This document shows, in pieces, positions 9,798-17,099 of a stretch of DNA of 38,372 nt. Both the position numbers and the translations under genes were made by a program. Source of the DNA: Keguizhuia sedimenti. Lineage in GTDB: Bacteria > Pseudomonadota > Gammaproteobacteria > Burkholderiales > Burkholderiaceae_D. The DNA lies in NCBI GenBank assembly GCA_030715135.1, contig JAUYVH010000019.1:1-38372 (forward strand), read 5' to 3'. Position 1 is the stretch's first letter. Each line of letters opens with the position of its first letter. The notes under the pieces are model-generated. The model saw only the letters and a list, made by a program, of their open reading frames with translations, ran no database searches and was not told where the DNA came from.

Positions 9798-10607
9798 TTA
9801 TGTGAACGAAGATGCAAGCCGGATCAGGTCCGGATCCTCACTGGCATATGCAATGAAAAATGGATTGAGCGGAGCGGAAGGGTTCGCATATGAAATTGGT
9901 TTCCCGTCCAGTTGGACAACGTGTCCGCCAGCTTGCTCGAGAACGCATTGCGCGGCCGCAGTGTCCCAAAGGGAGGTGAGGCCGAATCGCGGATAAATAT
10001 CCGCACGTCCCTCTGCAACCAGGCAGAATTTCAGGGAGCTGCCCATTGACAGCAATTCATGCTCGCCCAGTTGCTTAAGAAATTGAGTAAGAGAACCGCC
10101 AGCATGCGATCGACTCCCCACGACTCTCCAGGGACGGCCTTTCACGTGGGCTTGAACCTTGATCGGTTTCCTGGCCAAATTGGCCGACCGCTTAAAGGCT
10201 CCTATGCCATGCGCTGCCACGTAAAAAATGTTCAATACAGGTGCATACACAACGCCCAACGTAGGCTTGCCTTGCTCGACGAGTGCAATGTTAACTGTGA
10301 ACTCGCCATTTCTACGAACGAATTCTTTCGTCCCATCAAGCGGATCTATAAGCCAGTATTGGCCTTTGTCGTTTGGTTTGGAAAACGATTTGACATCTTC
10401 TTCGGACAAGATCGGAATGTCGGGCGTCAAGCGCAAAAGCGCGTCACGTATTATGACGTGCGCTGCACAGTCAGCCTCGGTCAACGGCGAGTGATCCTCT
10501 TTTACAAGGACGGTAAACTCAGACCCGTAGATCCGGTAGATCGCGGCGCCTGCTTCACGCGCGATTTCCTCGACAGAGTTTAACAATGCGTCGTAATTGA
10601 TGTTCAT
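9798..10607 (-). CDS. cysQ: 3'(2'),5'-bisphosphate nucleotidase (CysQ)
   Basis: CysQ removes the 3'-phosphate from PAP, the product left after PAPS-dependent sulfotransferases act, and so prevents product inhibition. The 269-residue protein has the inositol-monophosphatase-fold metal sites: SEE (68-70), DPLDGTKEF (88-96) and WDTAAAQ in the C-terminal part. The ATG at 10607 (MNINYDALL) is preferred over an in-frame TTG at 10622. It lies 2 bases after the stop of the small upstream ORF, so translational coupling can explain the lack of a good ribosome binding site. Its position inside a capsule/sulfotransferase block supports a dedicated PAP-recycling role. Confidence 0.95.
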   Translation of the reverse strand: MNINYDALLNSVEEIAREAGAAIYRIYGSEFTVLVKEDHSPLTEADCAAHVIIRDALLRLTPDIPILSEEDVKSFSKPNDKGQYWLIDPLDGTKEFVRRNGEFTVNIALVEQGKPTLGVVYAPVLNIFYVAAHGIGAFKRSANLARKPIKVQAHVKGRPWRVVGSRSHAGGSLTQFLKQLGEHELLSMGSSLKFCLVAEGRADIYPRFGLTSLWDTAAAQCVLEQAGGHVVQLDGKPISYANPSAPLNPFFIAYASEDPDLIRLASSFT

Positions 10608-10609
10608 AA

Positions 10610-10840
10610 TTAATTTAGCCAAGAGAACGCTGCAGAAGATACGTTGAAAAGCGGAAAATCATTCAAAGTTTCTGCATTAATTCTTATGCTGTCGCCGAAT
10701 GCGCTCATATTGTTAAGCTTCACAACGGCAGCATATGAGCGTTCTTGCCGTTTTAATTTTTCACTACTTTCAGATTCGTGAAGCGAACAGACCTTGCCCA
10801 AAACGATTTTATAGCCGCTACATTCTTTTAACAAAGGCAT
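10610..10840 (-). CDS. Small hypothetical protein between glycosyltransferase and cysQ
   Basis: This 76-residue protein (starting MPLLKECSGYKIVLGK) is not recognised. Support for translation comes from context: CAGGAG lies about 9 bases before the ATG, the start overlaps the last codons of the glycosyltransferase, and the stop is 2 bases before the cysQ start. This makes an uninterrupted coupled series. It has no predicted membrane segment. It could also be a remnant of a longer glycosyltransferase C terminus after a frameshift. Confidence 0.5.
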   Translation of the reverse strand: MPLLKECSGYKIVLGKVCSLHESESSEKLKRQERSYAAVVKLNNMSAFGDSIRINAETLNDFPLFNVSSAAFSWLN

Positions 10841-11781
10841 GTGTAACTCTCCTGTGCTGACAAGCGCAGCTCTTCTGCCCTGCGCTTGGCATTACGCACC
10901 ATTTTTTCGCGCAAGCCTGCATCGGCAAGCAAATCCAAGATTGACTCTATCCATTGTTCCGGATCGTTTTCCTGCAGCAAACCGTCCACTTCATGGTTGA
11001 CGATCGAGCCGAAAATGCTTCCCCGTGTGTATATTCCGGCTGCGCCTGAACGTGTAATATCAAAGAACTTAGTGTAGGAGCGTGCCTTGTTGAAACGCGT
11101 ATCCAGTACCGGCACCAAACCAACGGTACGCCCGGGCAAGGCCAGAAATTTTTGAAACGCAGCCCATTTCATTGGATGTACCACTCTTACACGAGCAAGA
11201 CCGTGATAAAGGCGATACACATCCATGCCTCCTACAATTTCAAAACTGCAGCGTTCATCGAGCTTCAGGACTTCTTCGACAATTGGGCGCAGCCAGCGAA
11301 TTTCCGCATCGTGCGTTGCCGAGCCATGGTAAAAGACTGTGCAGGACGGCTGGCCCGATACGGGTGAAGGCGGCACAAGCTTCGCGCTCCACGCGGAGTA
11401 CTTCTCCAACAAATAAGGTGTGGAGACCCAGATTTTTGCTTTTTGCCTCAAGAGCCAGGATTTCCTGCCTGCTCCCAGGCATGCGAGTTTGAAGCGATAT
11501 CGCAGTGGAGTCCCCTTGCTTGCCGCCGTGTCCAGAACATCATCATCCATGAAGAAGACTATTTCGCTTATTTGATGGCGGAACCGATCCACTAATCTGA
11601 CCCAGCTCCCCGGAATATATCGAACAAATACAAGTACCTGTCCTAAGGGAATGTTGGCTGGTAGTGCATCACAATACGCGAAGCGTATGACTTCATGTCC
11701 TAAGGAAGAAAAAGCCGGGAGCAAATAATAATCCGTGGACGGATTGGGCCGCTCTTCAACTATCCAGACCGAATCGTTCAC
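10828..11781 (-). CDS. Glycosyltransferase (GT-B type, GT1/GT4-like)
   Basis: The 317-residue protein has a C-terminal half typical of GT-B enzymes: FEIVGG near 195, a region GRTVGLVPVLDTRFNKARSYTKFFDITRSGAAGIYT matching the nucleotide-sugar binding segment, then VNHEVDGLLQENDPEQWIESILDLL and the closing helix LREKMVRNAKRRAEEL. The start is GTG at 11781 with GGGAGGG just upstream. It lies 62 bases after the second sulfotransferase and probably adds a sugar to the capsule repeat unit or its linker. Donor and acceptor are unknown. Confidence 0.8.
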   Translation of the reverse strand: MNDSVWIVEERPNPSTDYYLLPAFSSLGHEVIRFAYCDALPANIPLGQVLVFVRYIPGSWVRLVDRFRHQISEIVFFMDDDVLDTAASKGTPLRYRFKLACLGAGRKSWLLRQKAKIWVSTPYLLEKYSAWSAKLVPPSPVSGQPSCTVFYHGSATHDAEIRWLRPIVEEVLKLDERCSFEIVGGMDVYRLYHGLARVRVVHPMKWAAFQKFLALPGRTVGLVPVLDTRFNKARSYTKFFDITRSGAAGIYTRGSIFGSIVNHEVDGLLQENDPEQWIESILDLLADAGLREKMVRNAKRRAEELRLSAQESYTCLC

Positions 11782-11843
11782 AACCCTCCCTCACAATTTT
11801 CTCCTCGCGGCATCCATCCGTGGAAATCCCCGTTCCCTTTGCG

Positions 11844-12830
11844 CTATTGCAGGGCCTTGGCTGTTTCTTCTATGACGCGCAAGTAACTTAGCCGTTTTTG
11901 CGGAGCCCAGCGGGAATTCACATCAGGCACAGGCTCCGTGAACAATTTTCCATCGCTTCTGCCCATATATGTTCTGGCGATATACGCATAGTCTGCGAGG
12001 TTTTCTTCGATTAGATTTCGTCTTGAAGCCGGATCGGCAATATGGCCACGCCCGTTTTTGATAGACAGCGCCAGCGCATGTTTCAAGAGACGTTCGCGAG
12101 TGGCTGGATCGACGTCAATTCTTTGATAAAACTCCAGTAAATTCAATGCTTGAAACGGAACTGACTCATTGAGACGTTCATTTTCCGGCTTCAGCATCAA
12201 TGCAGCGTTTTCCATGCCGATCGCATTCATAAAATCAGTCAACAGGTTCGGCTGGTTTTGGCTCATTTCATAGGGCCTGACGATAATTCTCTCTCTGCCA
12301 AATACTGATGCCCACCGGTCTACCAAAATACGGTAATTTCCATACTTTGGATTCTTTTCCTTTTGAAACTTCAAATAGGCTTCAAATCCTCTTTGCCAGG
12401 GAGGGTTTGTTACCATCTTTACTGCTTGCGCATAGGCAGACTCCCACCACGTATCGTGGCGCCGCAGATACACAATGACAAAGACCTCGTATGGATAAAA
12501 GAAATTTTTTACGGCGCTTACATCATGATGGAGCACGAAATTTTCGGAGCTGATCAATATTTTTTCTGCGCCTGATGAACGGATTTCTCCATGCAACTCC
12601 TCATAAAGCTGCTCTCTTTCCATACGCGCTTCATCTTCGCTCTTTTTTCTCTGATGGACAAAATCTAGCGCTGTACTGACTCCATAGTGCGCCTCTCCCC
12701 TGCACCCGGCAACCGGGTACAAAAGCCCGAAGTACGCCATTTGTTCACGGCTTTTATTGAAGAAGTGCTGGATTGCGCTTGTCCCAGTCTTGTTTTTCCC
12801 GATATGAAGGTAGATGGTTGGCCTGGTCAA
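11844..12830 (-). CDS. Sulfotransferase-like protein (PAPS-dependent), first of an overlapping pair
   Basis: The 328-residue protein starts TRPTIYLHIGKNKTGTSAIQHFF, in which HIGKNKTGTSA is the 5'-phosphosulfate-binding loop of PAPS sulfotransferases. VIVYLRRHDTWWESAYAQ near 130-145 matches the 3'-phosphate-binding R...S motif. The start is TTG at 12830, with GGAGAG close upstream, and it overlaps the TGA of the preceding gene as TTGA. No signal peptide is visible, so it should act in the cytoplasm on a precursor or nucleotide-linked glycan. The proximity of cysDNC and cysQ strengthens the call. Substrate position and sugar are unknown. Confidence 0.85.
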   Translation of the reverse strand: MTRPTIYLHIGKNKTGTSAIQHFFNKSREQMAYFGLLYPVAGCRGEAHYGVSTALDFVHQRKKSEDEARMEREQLYEELHGEIRSSGAEKILISSENFVLHHDVSAVKNFFYPYEVFVIVYLRRHDTWWESAYAQAVKMVTNPPWQRGFEAYLKFQKEKNPKYGNYRILVDRWASVFGRERIIVRPYEMSQNQPNLLTDFMNAIGMENAALMLKPENERLNESVPFQALNLLEFYQRIDVDPATRERLLKHALALSIKNGRGHIADPASRRNLIEENLADYAYIARTYMGRSDGKLFTEPVPDVNSRWAPQKRLSYLRVIEETAKALQ

Positions 12831-13927
12831 TTTACTCTCCGTATCAGAGAACCGCTCGACTCAAGATCGTCTTTTGTAAAGTCGATCTTTCCCTTAAGCT
12901 TCATCCAACCTGCCTGAAATTCCCTTAGCCTTGCATCAAGCCGACTTATCGTCTGCAGTGCATCAACCGTCAATTGCTCCAGTTCTTCAAGAGGGATTTT
13001 CTTATCAGCAGCTTTATGGAACGGCTTTTCCATATACGGACCCGTGTCCCACCAGAACGCATTACCCTTAATTTTGATTTTCTGAACTTCGGGAAGGCAG
13101 TCCAGCAGCGCCTCATTGTCGCTTCTGTAGTAGTCCAGAAGCTGCGCGATCAGTTTCGGACGCAGCACCCAGGGGGTCGGCTCATAATTCTGCCCGAAGG
13201 CAATGTTACGCGACAAGATGAACTCGATTGCCGAAGCGTGGGCGCTTTGCCTGAGTGCGCGATTTCGCTGAAATAACCTTAGCGCGATGTCCGGCAGGCC
13301 TTGATTGGCATAGGGCTGAATCGATATCGAATAATCACCAAGATGGCTTACAAAATCCTGAACGATATCGTCTTCCAGTATTCGGATGTCTATATTGCCA
13401 ACCCAGGATTTGCGGCGCCAAGCCTGTAGAATTTGATGCCATTTCGCCTTGGATCGATTTTTCTGTATCCATCTGATTAAAGGGAGGTCAGTCCACGCGC
13501 CCCATTGCCACCATGCAGAGTTCATCCATTCAACCTGTGGCCGCACATATGCGACAACCCGGACATTAAATTCATCGGCAAACAGGCAATTTTCAGAAAA
13601 CGCATTTGGCGCTCTACCCCACGCTTCGCAGGAAAAGACCACCGTCTCATATTCCTGCATCAACTCCCTTATAACGGCGCGTGCATTGTGCTTTTGCGAG
13701 TCGGAGTATGTTTCAAGGACTTTACCGGCATGCGATGCGCAATAGCCATAGGGAGATAATGCTGCAATGGCGTATAGATCTTCGCCCCATACTATTTTTC
13801 CTTGCTCCTGCACTGCAATATACACACAACGGCCTTGTGTATCCTTGCTGAAAGTCGGCGTGCTCAGATAGGTTTGCAATGCGCTGGAAGCGCATTTTGG
13901 CATACCGATATGCAGGATGATGCTCAT
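12827..13927 (-). CDS. Sulfotransferase-like protein (PAPS-dependent), second of an overlapping pair
   Basis: The 366-residue protein starts MSIILHIGMPKCASSALQTYL, with HIGMPKCASSAL as the phosphosulfate-binding loop. RVVAYVRPQVEWMNSAWWQW near 130-145 fits the 3'-phosphate-binding region with Arg and Ser. It is related to, but clearly different in sequence from, the downstream neighbour, which it overlaps at its stop codon. It is the first gene of the leftward capsule/sulfation block. A hairpin between it and the next gene upstream (14017-14057) probably separates it from the HU-like gene, so a promoter should lie in 13928-14016. It likely sulfates another position of the same polysaccharide. 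Confidence 0.82.
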   Translation of the reverse strand: MSIILHIGMPKCASSALQTYLSTPTFSKDTQGRCVYIAVQEQGKIVWGEDLYAIAALSPYGYCASHAGKVLETYSDSQKHNARAVIRELMQEYETVVFSCEAWGRAPNAFSENCLFADEFNVRVVAYVRPQVEWMNSAWWQWGAWTDLPLIRWIQKNRSKAKWHQILQAWRRKSWVGNIDIRILEDDIVQDFVSHLGDYSISIQPYANQGLPDIALRLFQRNRALRQSAHASAIEFILSRNIAFGQNYEPTPWVLRPKLIAQLLDYYRSDNEALLDCLPEVQKIKIKGNAFWWDTGPYMEKPFHKAADKKIPLEELEQLTVDALQTISRLDARLREFQAGWMKLKGKIDFTKDDLESSGSLIRRVN

Positions 13928-14016
13928 GAATGATTAAGTGAATCTCTGAATGGGCTCAGCTTTCGCGTGCAAATGCAGCGTGAGGTGGAAGGTCATTTTT
14001 CTTTCGTAGAGACAAC

Positions 14017-14057
14017 TAGGCTGTGCGCAGCATCTGGTAAGTTGCGCGCACAGCCTA
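14017..14057 (-). terminator. Perfect 12-bp hairpin downstream of the HU-like gene
   Basis: TAGGCTGTGCGC at 14017-14028 pairs with GCGCACAGCCTA at 14046-14057 across a 17-base loop. It starts 8 bases after the HU-like gene's stop on the minus strand. There is no strong U tract, so it may act as a Rho-assisted terminator or an RNA-stabilising stem. Confidence 0.55.
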
Positions 14058-14064
14058 ATGGAGC

Positions 14065-14388
14065 TTATTCGTCGGCAGCCTGTTCTTTGCCGGCTTTTTC
14101 CCTTTTCGCTTTTCTCTTTTGCTTCTTTTCCTCATCCATAGGCTTCGCAACTCTGAAGCTGATGCGCTTGGCGATTTTCTTCTCGCCTTCCTTTTCCTTC
14201 TCGACCTGTTTTACTTTAAAGCGGCCCAGGCCGGGAACACTTAACGCGCCGTCATCCACCTGTGCCAACTGCTTGCCGATCTCGGCCAGGGTCGCACGGA
14301 CTACACGTGCCGCGACTTTATCGTCGATTTTGCTCAGCAATGCAGGGGAATCTGTACGGATCTTTTCCAAAATTTGATTTGCGTCCAT
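14065..14388 (-). CDS. Small basic HU-like protein
   Basis: The 107-residue protein starts MDANQILEKIRTDSPALL; the ATG at 14388 has AAAGGA at good spacing, while the ATG at 14394 is too close. The middle (ARVVRATLAEIGKQLAQVDDGALSVPGLGRFKVKQVE) resembles the HU/IHF fold, in which the helical part leads into GLGxFxV and a beta arm. The last 25 residues are an almost pure Lys/Arg/Glu tail. It is probably a nucleoid-associated or nucleic-acid-binding protein, but the HU relationship is by motif only. It follows the 14431-14799 gene by 42 bases and may be co-transcribed. Confidence 0.6.
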   Translation of the reverse strand: MDANQILEKIRTDSPALLSKIDDKVAARVVRATLAEIGKQLAQVDDGALSVPGLGRFKVKQVEKEKEGEKKIAKRISFRVAKPMDEEKKQKRKAKREKAGKEQAADE

Positions 14389-14430
14389 TTGCATATTCCT
14401 TTCGCTTATTAATCGGAATTACCTGTTCGG

Positions 14431-14799
14431 CTAATCCAACAAGCCGTTCTTGACCATTACCTTGCGCAGTGATTGCCATTGCGCGACGTAACCCGCAGCC
14501 ACCTGTCGGGCTGCATCGCTGTCCCCCTCGGACTCAAACCAGCGCTCTGCTGCCAGCATAGATTCCGCCAGAGTCAACGCAGCCAATTCATCCCGCAGGT
14601 TATCGGCGCGGTGACGCGTTTTCAGCCATGCCTCAAATTGCTCTATCTCTTCCGGAGTAAGGCTCTTCTGCAATTCGCCCGAAAGATGAGGCTTGACCAA
14701 CTTTACCGTCCCCACAACCGAATTCACTCCTTTTTTCTTATCTGAATCGTAAGTAATGCGAATCAGCTGGATAACGTTTTTGCGCACTCTAAAATGCAT
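14431..14799 (-). CDS. Conserved hypothetical protein (Burkholderiales)
   Basis: The 122-residue protein starts MHFRVRKNVIQLIRITYDSDKKKGVNSVVGTV, a recognisable start of a small protein family common in Burkholderiales whose function is unknown. It is followed by a helical segment LTPEEIEQFEAWLKTRHRADNLRDELAALTLAESMLAAERWF. TTGGAG lies 7 bases before the ATG. It has no membrane segment or signal peptide and sits just upstream of the HU-like gene. Repeated GGGCAATATA motifs precede it (14824-14892). Confidence 0.8.
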   Translation of the reverse strand: MHFRVRKNVIQLIRITYDSDKKKGVNSVVGTVKLVKPHLSGELQKSLTPEEIEQFEAWLKTRHRADNLRDELAALTLAESMLAAERWFESEGDSDAARQVAAGYVAQWQSLRKVMVKNGLLD

Positions 14800-14811
14800 T
14801 CAATACTCCAA

Positions 14812-14892
14812 AATGTGGCAACCGCGGGCACTATATTGCCCGCCACATATTAGTAAGTCAATAATTATCAATGGCTTATTTGCAATATATTG
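14812..14892. promoter_or_regulatory. Palindromic motif cluster upstream of the 14431-14799 gene
   Basis: GCGGGCA-ctatat-TGCCCGC at 14824-14843 is a 7-bp stem, nested inside ATGTGG/CCACAT arms. A second palindrome, GCAATATATTGC, lies at 14881-14892. On the minus strand both contain GGGCAATATA followed by TGC. Two related dyads about 45 bases apart before a start codon look like a repressor operator pair, or a structured leader. The regulator is unknown. Confidence 0.4.
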
Positions 14893-15010
14893 CCCACTTT
14901 TTCTTTTTCCCCAAAAGATGTTGCCCGCCAACGTCAACTTCCAATTCACTACCAAATTGGTAGCCTTATGCACCTTATTCGCAAACCTATTGGCTTGTAC
15001 AGGCATCCAT

Positions 15011-15754
15011 TCACACCAGAAACAGTGGGCTGTCGTCGCTTCCAGTCTCTTTTTCCTGTAAAAATGGTTTTTGTTCTTTTCTTTTTGCCCGAATGATTTC
15101 GCGAGGATCGCCAAATGCTCCACTTTCAGCTCTATGGAAAGTATCGAGATCTTCAGCAAAATAAGTGCGCAGCTTCGAAGCAATCTCTGGCGTGACGTCA
15201 TTCACGCCGATAACTCTGGGCGAGGCATTCGCGGATTTTTTCTCTTTGGGAAAGGCTTTTTTAATCCCGAGCTCGGTTGCAATAATTTGCAGTTCAGTTT
15301 CAACGCGTGAAAGCGGTATAAGGTAATCAACCCCTAGTGAGCCGTCGTTAGCCGTAAATTTGGCAAGCTGATTGCCGATATGAGCAAATTTTCCGCGGTT
15401 CGCCGGCTTCATCATTTCAAATACAAACTCTTCAAATGTAATGCCGTGCGTGCTTTTTTTCATTTTTGCGGAGTTAGACATTAACTGATCGCGGTGACGA
15501 TAGTTATACCAAGACACCACCCAGTCCACCGGCTCGCGGATCACGCCAAAGCGAAAATATTCGTCTGCAGCTGCTCCCGATTTTCGAAAGACGAACTTGA
15601 AGTTTTTTAAAACCTGGGAATAGCTCATATGTTTTCCCAGCCGTGTCGCACTAATTGAAATGTCGGCATGCCGCCTCAGATTACGTTCAATCGTAGTTGA
15701 GGCCGTTTTTGTATTCGCGATAAACAGAAAGCGCTTGGAAAAGCTGATTAACAC
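15011..15754 (-). CDS. Sulfotransferase family protein (third sulfotransferase)
   Basis: The protein reads LISFSKRFLFIANTKTASTTIERNLRR, where NTKTASTTIE is the phosphosulfate loop. EYFRFGVIREPVDWVVSWYNYRHRDQ is the 3'-phosphate-binding RxPxxxxxSWY segment typical of the Sulfotransfer_2-like group. It lacks a signal peptide or membrane anchor. The start is set at GTG 15754 (247 residues, TGGGGT upstream). The frame stays open to an ATG at 15787, but the residues before 15754 are encoded over a decayed RTX-repeat gene and are unlikely to belong to the enzyme. It stands apart from the sulfotransferase pair and may be a later insertion into the locus. The C-terminal 25 residues are Lys/Glu-rich. 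Confidence 0.82.
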   Translation of the reverse strand: MLISFSKRFLFIANTKTASTTIERNLRRHADISISATRLGKHMSYSQVLKNFKFVFRKSGAAADEYFRFGVIREPVDWVVSWYNYRHRDQLMSNSAKMKKSTHGITFEEFVFEMMKPANRGKFAHIGNQLAKFTANDGSLGVDYLIPLSRVETELQIIATELGIKKAFPKEKKSANASPRVIGVNDVTPEIASKLRTYFAEDLDTFHRAESGAFGDPREIIRAKRKEQKPFLQEKETGSDDSPLFLV

Positions 15755-16110
15755 GTTTACCCCACAAAAATAACGAAGCACCGACATTACTGGCAAATAA
15801 TTGAATGCTCAAAGCACACTCATCGGCCGGTTGATTGGAATCGCCAAGAGAAAAAGACACGTGGAAAAATTTCGCGATTTTCGAAGTGCGCACCAAGCGT
15901 ATACGACCGGCTCGAATAAACGGTATCTACTCTTTCAACTCCAGCCTCGCTTGTAAAATCGCCTTGCCTATCAAAGACATAGCTATCATTTCCGGCGCAG
16001 CCTGAAGGAATGCCCTAACCGCTCAGCCACTAAGCGTGTCGCCGCCGATGTTGGTGCCTGAAAGATTCTCGCCGTTGCCCTACCGTTTGCTAATGCCATT
16101 TTCTCCTCCG
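15745..16110 (-). pseudogene. Decayed RTX (hemolysin-type calcium-binding) repeat protein remnant
   Basis: Reading the minus strand in three frames gives pieces of one RTX protein. At about 16030-16085 there is GNGENLSGTNIGGDTLSG. Then AGNDSYVFDRQGDFTSEAGVERVDTVYSSRSYTLGAHFEN covers about 15850-15970 in another frame. A further frame shows LGDSNQPADECALSIQLFASNVGASLFLWGK over about 15750-15845, a degraded GDSNQ.ADGNAL.NQLFGN.GANLL.GG unit. Stops and frameshifts separate the pieces, so no product is made. The intact ancestor would have been a type I-secreted surface protein or exoenzyme. Confidence 0.65.
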
Positions 16111-16678
16111 CTGCCTGAAATACCTTGTTTTCGAATGCGAGTTACTTGGAATGAGGTTCCGGATTGACCAATTCTGACTTGAATACAGCGTTCCTTAATG
16201 GCGTCCCGACAACTTTGCATTTGCGATAAAAAATTTTGGCGAATGAGCGATACAAATAATCGGGTTCAAAATTCAATTACAGAATTTTCGAGAAGAATCG
16301 CACATTCAATCGAGCATGCATGCTTCATTTTTTCTGATTTAACAATTCTTTTAACAAATTTTTCCCATGGGGAATTTATTAAATCGCTTTATTTCCACCT
16401 AGAAAGTTATACGGTGGAAAGTGTTGTTTTTAGCGCAAACAACTTCAAATCGAAATTTATTAACCATCGGAAATTTAGAAGCAATTGCCGTCGCGCTGCA
16501 ATAAACAATCGCATTAAGAAAACAATTAAATTGGTATGACGGGATGCGCAGCTGTTTGATTCTGGTTGGCCTGCCTGTTACGCCTGCACATTGTCTTTGA
16601 ATTAAATTCAATTTAATATCCGGAAAATTCCCTCCTGGACACCTGACAGACGAACTTATTTTCATCATCAATGCGATC
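16111..16678. other. AT-rich intergenic region without a supported gene
   Basis: This stretch is markedly AT-rich. An open frame at 16198-16539 has no ribosome binding site or recognisable domain and its composition looks non-coding. No tRNA or terminator was recognised. It may be further decay of the RTX gene's surroundings. Confidence 0.4.
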
Positions 16679-17029
16679 ATGACGACACTCAAGGAACGAG
16701 CTGCAGGATTTCTTTTAATGTCCATCATCGTCCCGCTGGCAACCCTGGGTTACTTGCTGTTGCTCTACGTCGGCTTCTGCGGGCAAACCGAGCGTGGACG
16801 TGCTGGCGTACGCGCGCTTGATCACTTCGTCAACGCAACAGTTTTTAACGGTTATGCCTGGGAATCGATTTCCTCGCATGCATGGAGAGAAAGACATCGC
16901 AGTTGGGCAAAAGTCGTGATCTGGATTACCAATAGATTCCAAACTGACCATTGCAGGCGTGCGAACAAACGGGAACAACCGGTTGTCGATCTGGTCCTGC
17001 AGAAGGGATTGCAAAACCGGACCATATAG
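16679..17029 (+). CDS. Small membrane-anchored protein of a phage/plasmid-associated hypothetical family
   Basis: The 116-residue protein has an N-terminal membrane segment (GFLLMSIIVPLATLGYLLLLYVGF, about 10-33). The conserved-looking stretch ALDHFVNATVFNGYAWESISSHAWRERHR and then DHCRRANKRE resembles small proteins found in Burkholderiales prophages and genomic islands, with the pattern D.LLNAL..GY..E..S..A.R and HCR...E. Function is unknown. A start at MSIIVPLATL is possible but would cut the membrane segment. It is oriented opposite to its neighbours, which fits an acquired gene. Confidence 0.6.
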   Translation: MTTLKERAAGFLLMSIIVPLATLGYLLLLYVGFCGQTERGRAGVRALDHFVNATVFNGYAWESISSHAWRERHRSWAKVVIWITNRFQTDHCRRANKREQPVVDLVLQKGLQNRTI

Positions 17030-17099
17030 ATCGTATTTATGCTGAAGATGCTCCGATGACTTTGCGTATCAACATTCTGCGCCGAATTCCAGTTACATG

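Noticed and set aside
14800-15201. 133-residue minus-strand frame overlapping the third sulfotransferase
   Set aside because: It overlaps a gene with clear sulfotransferase motifs and an AT-rich gap, and has no domain of its own.
16198-16539. 113-residue open frame in AT-rich DNA
   Set aside because: No ribosome binding site or family resemblance; long frames on either strand are expected here by chance.
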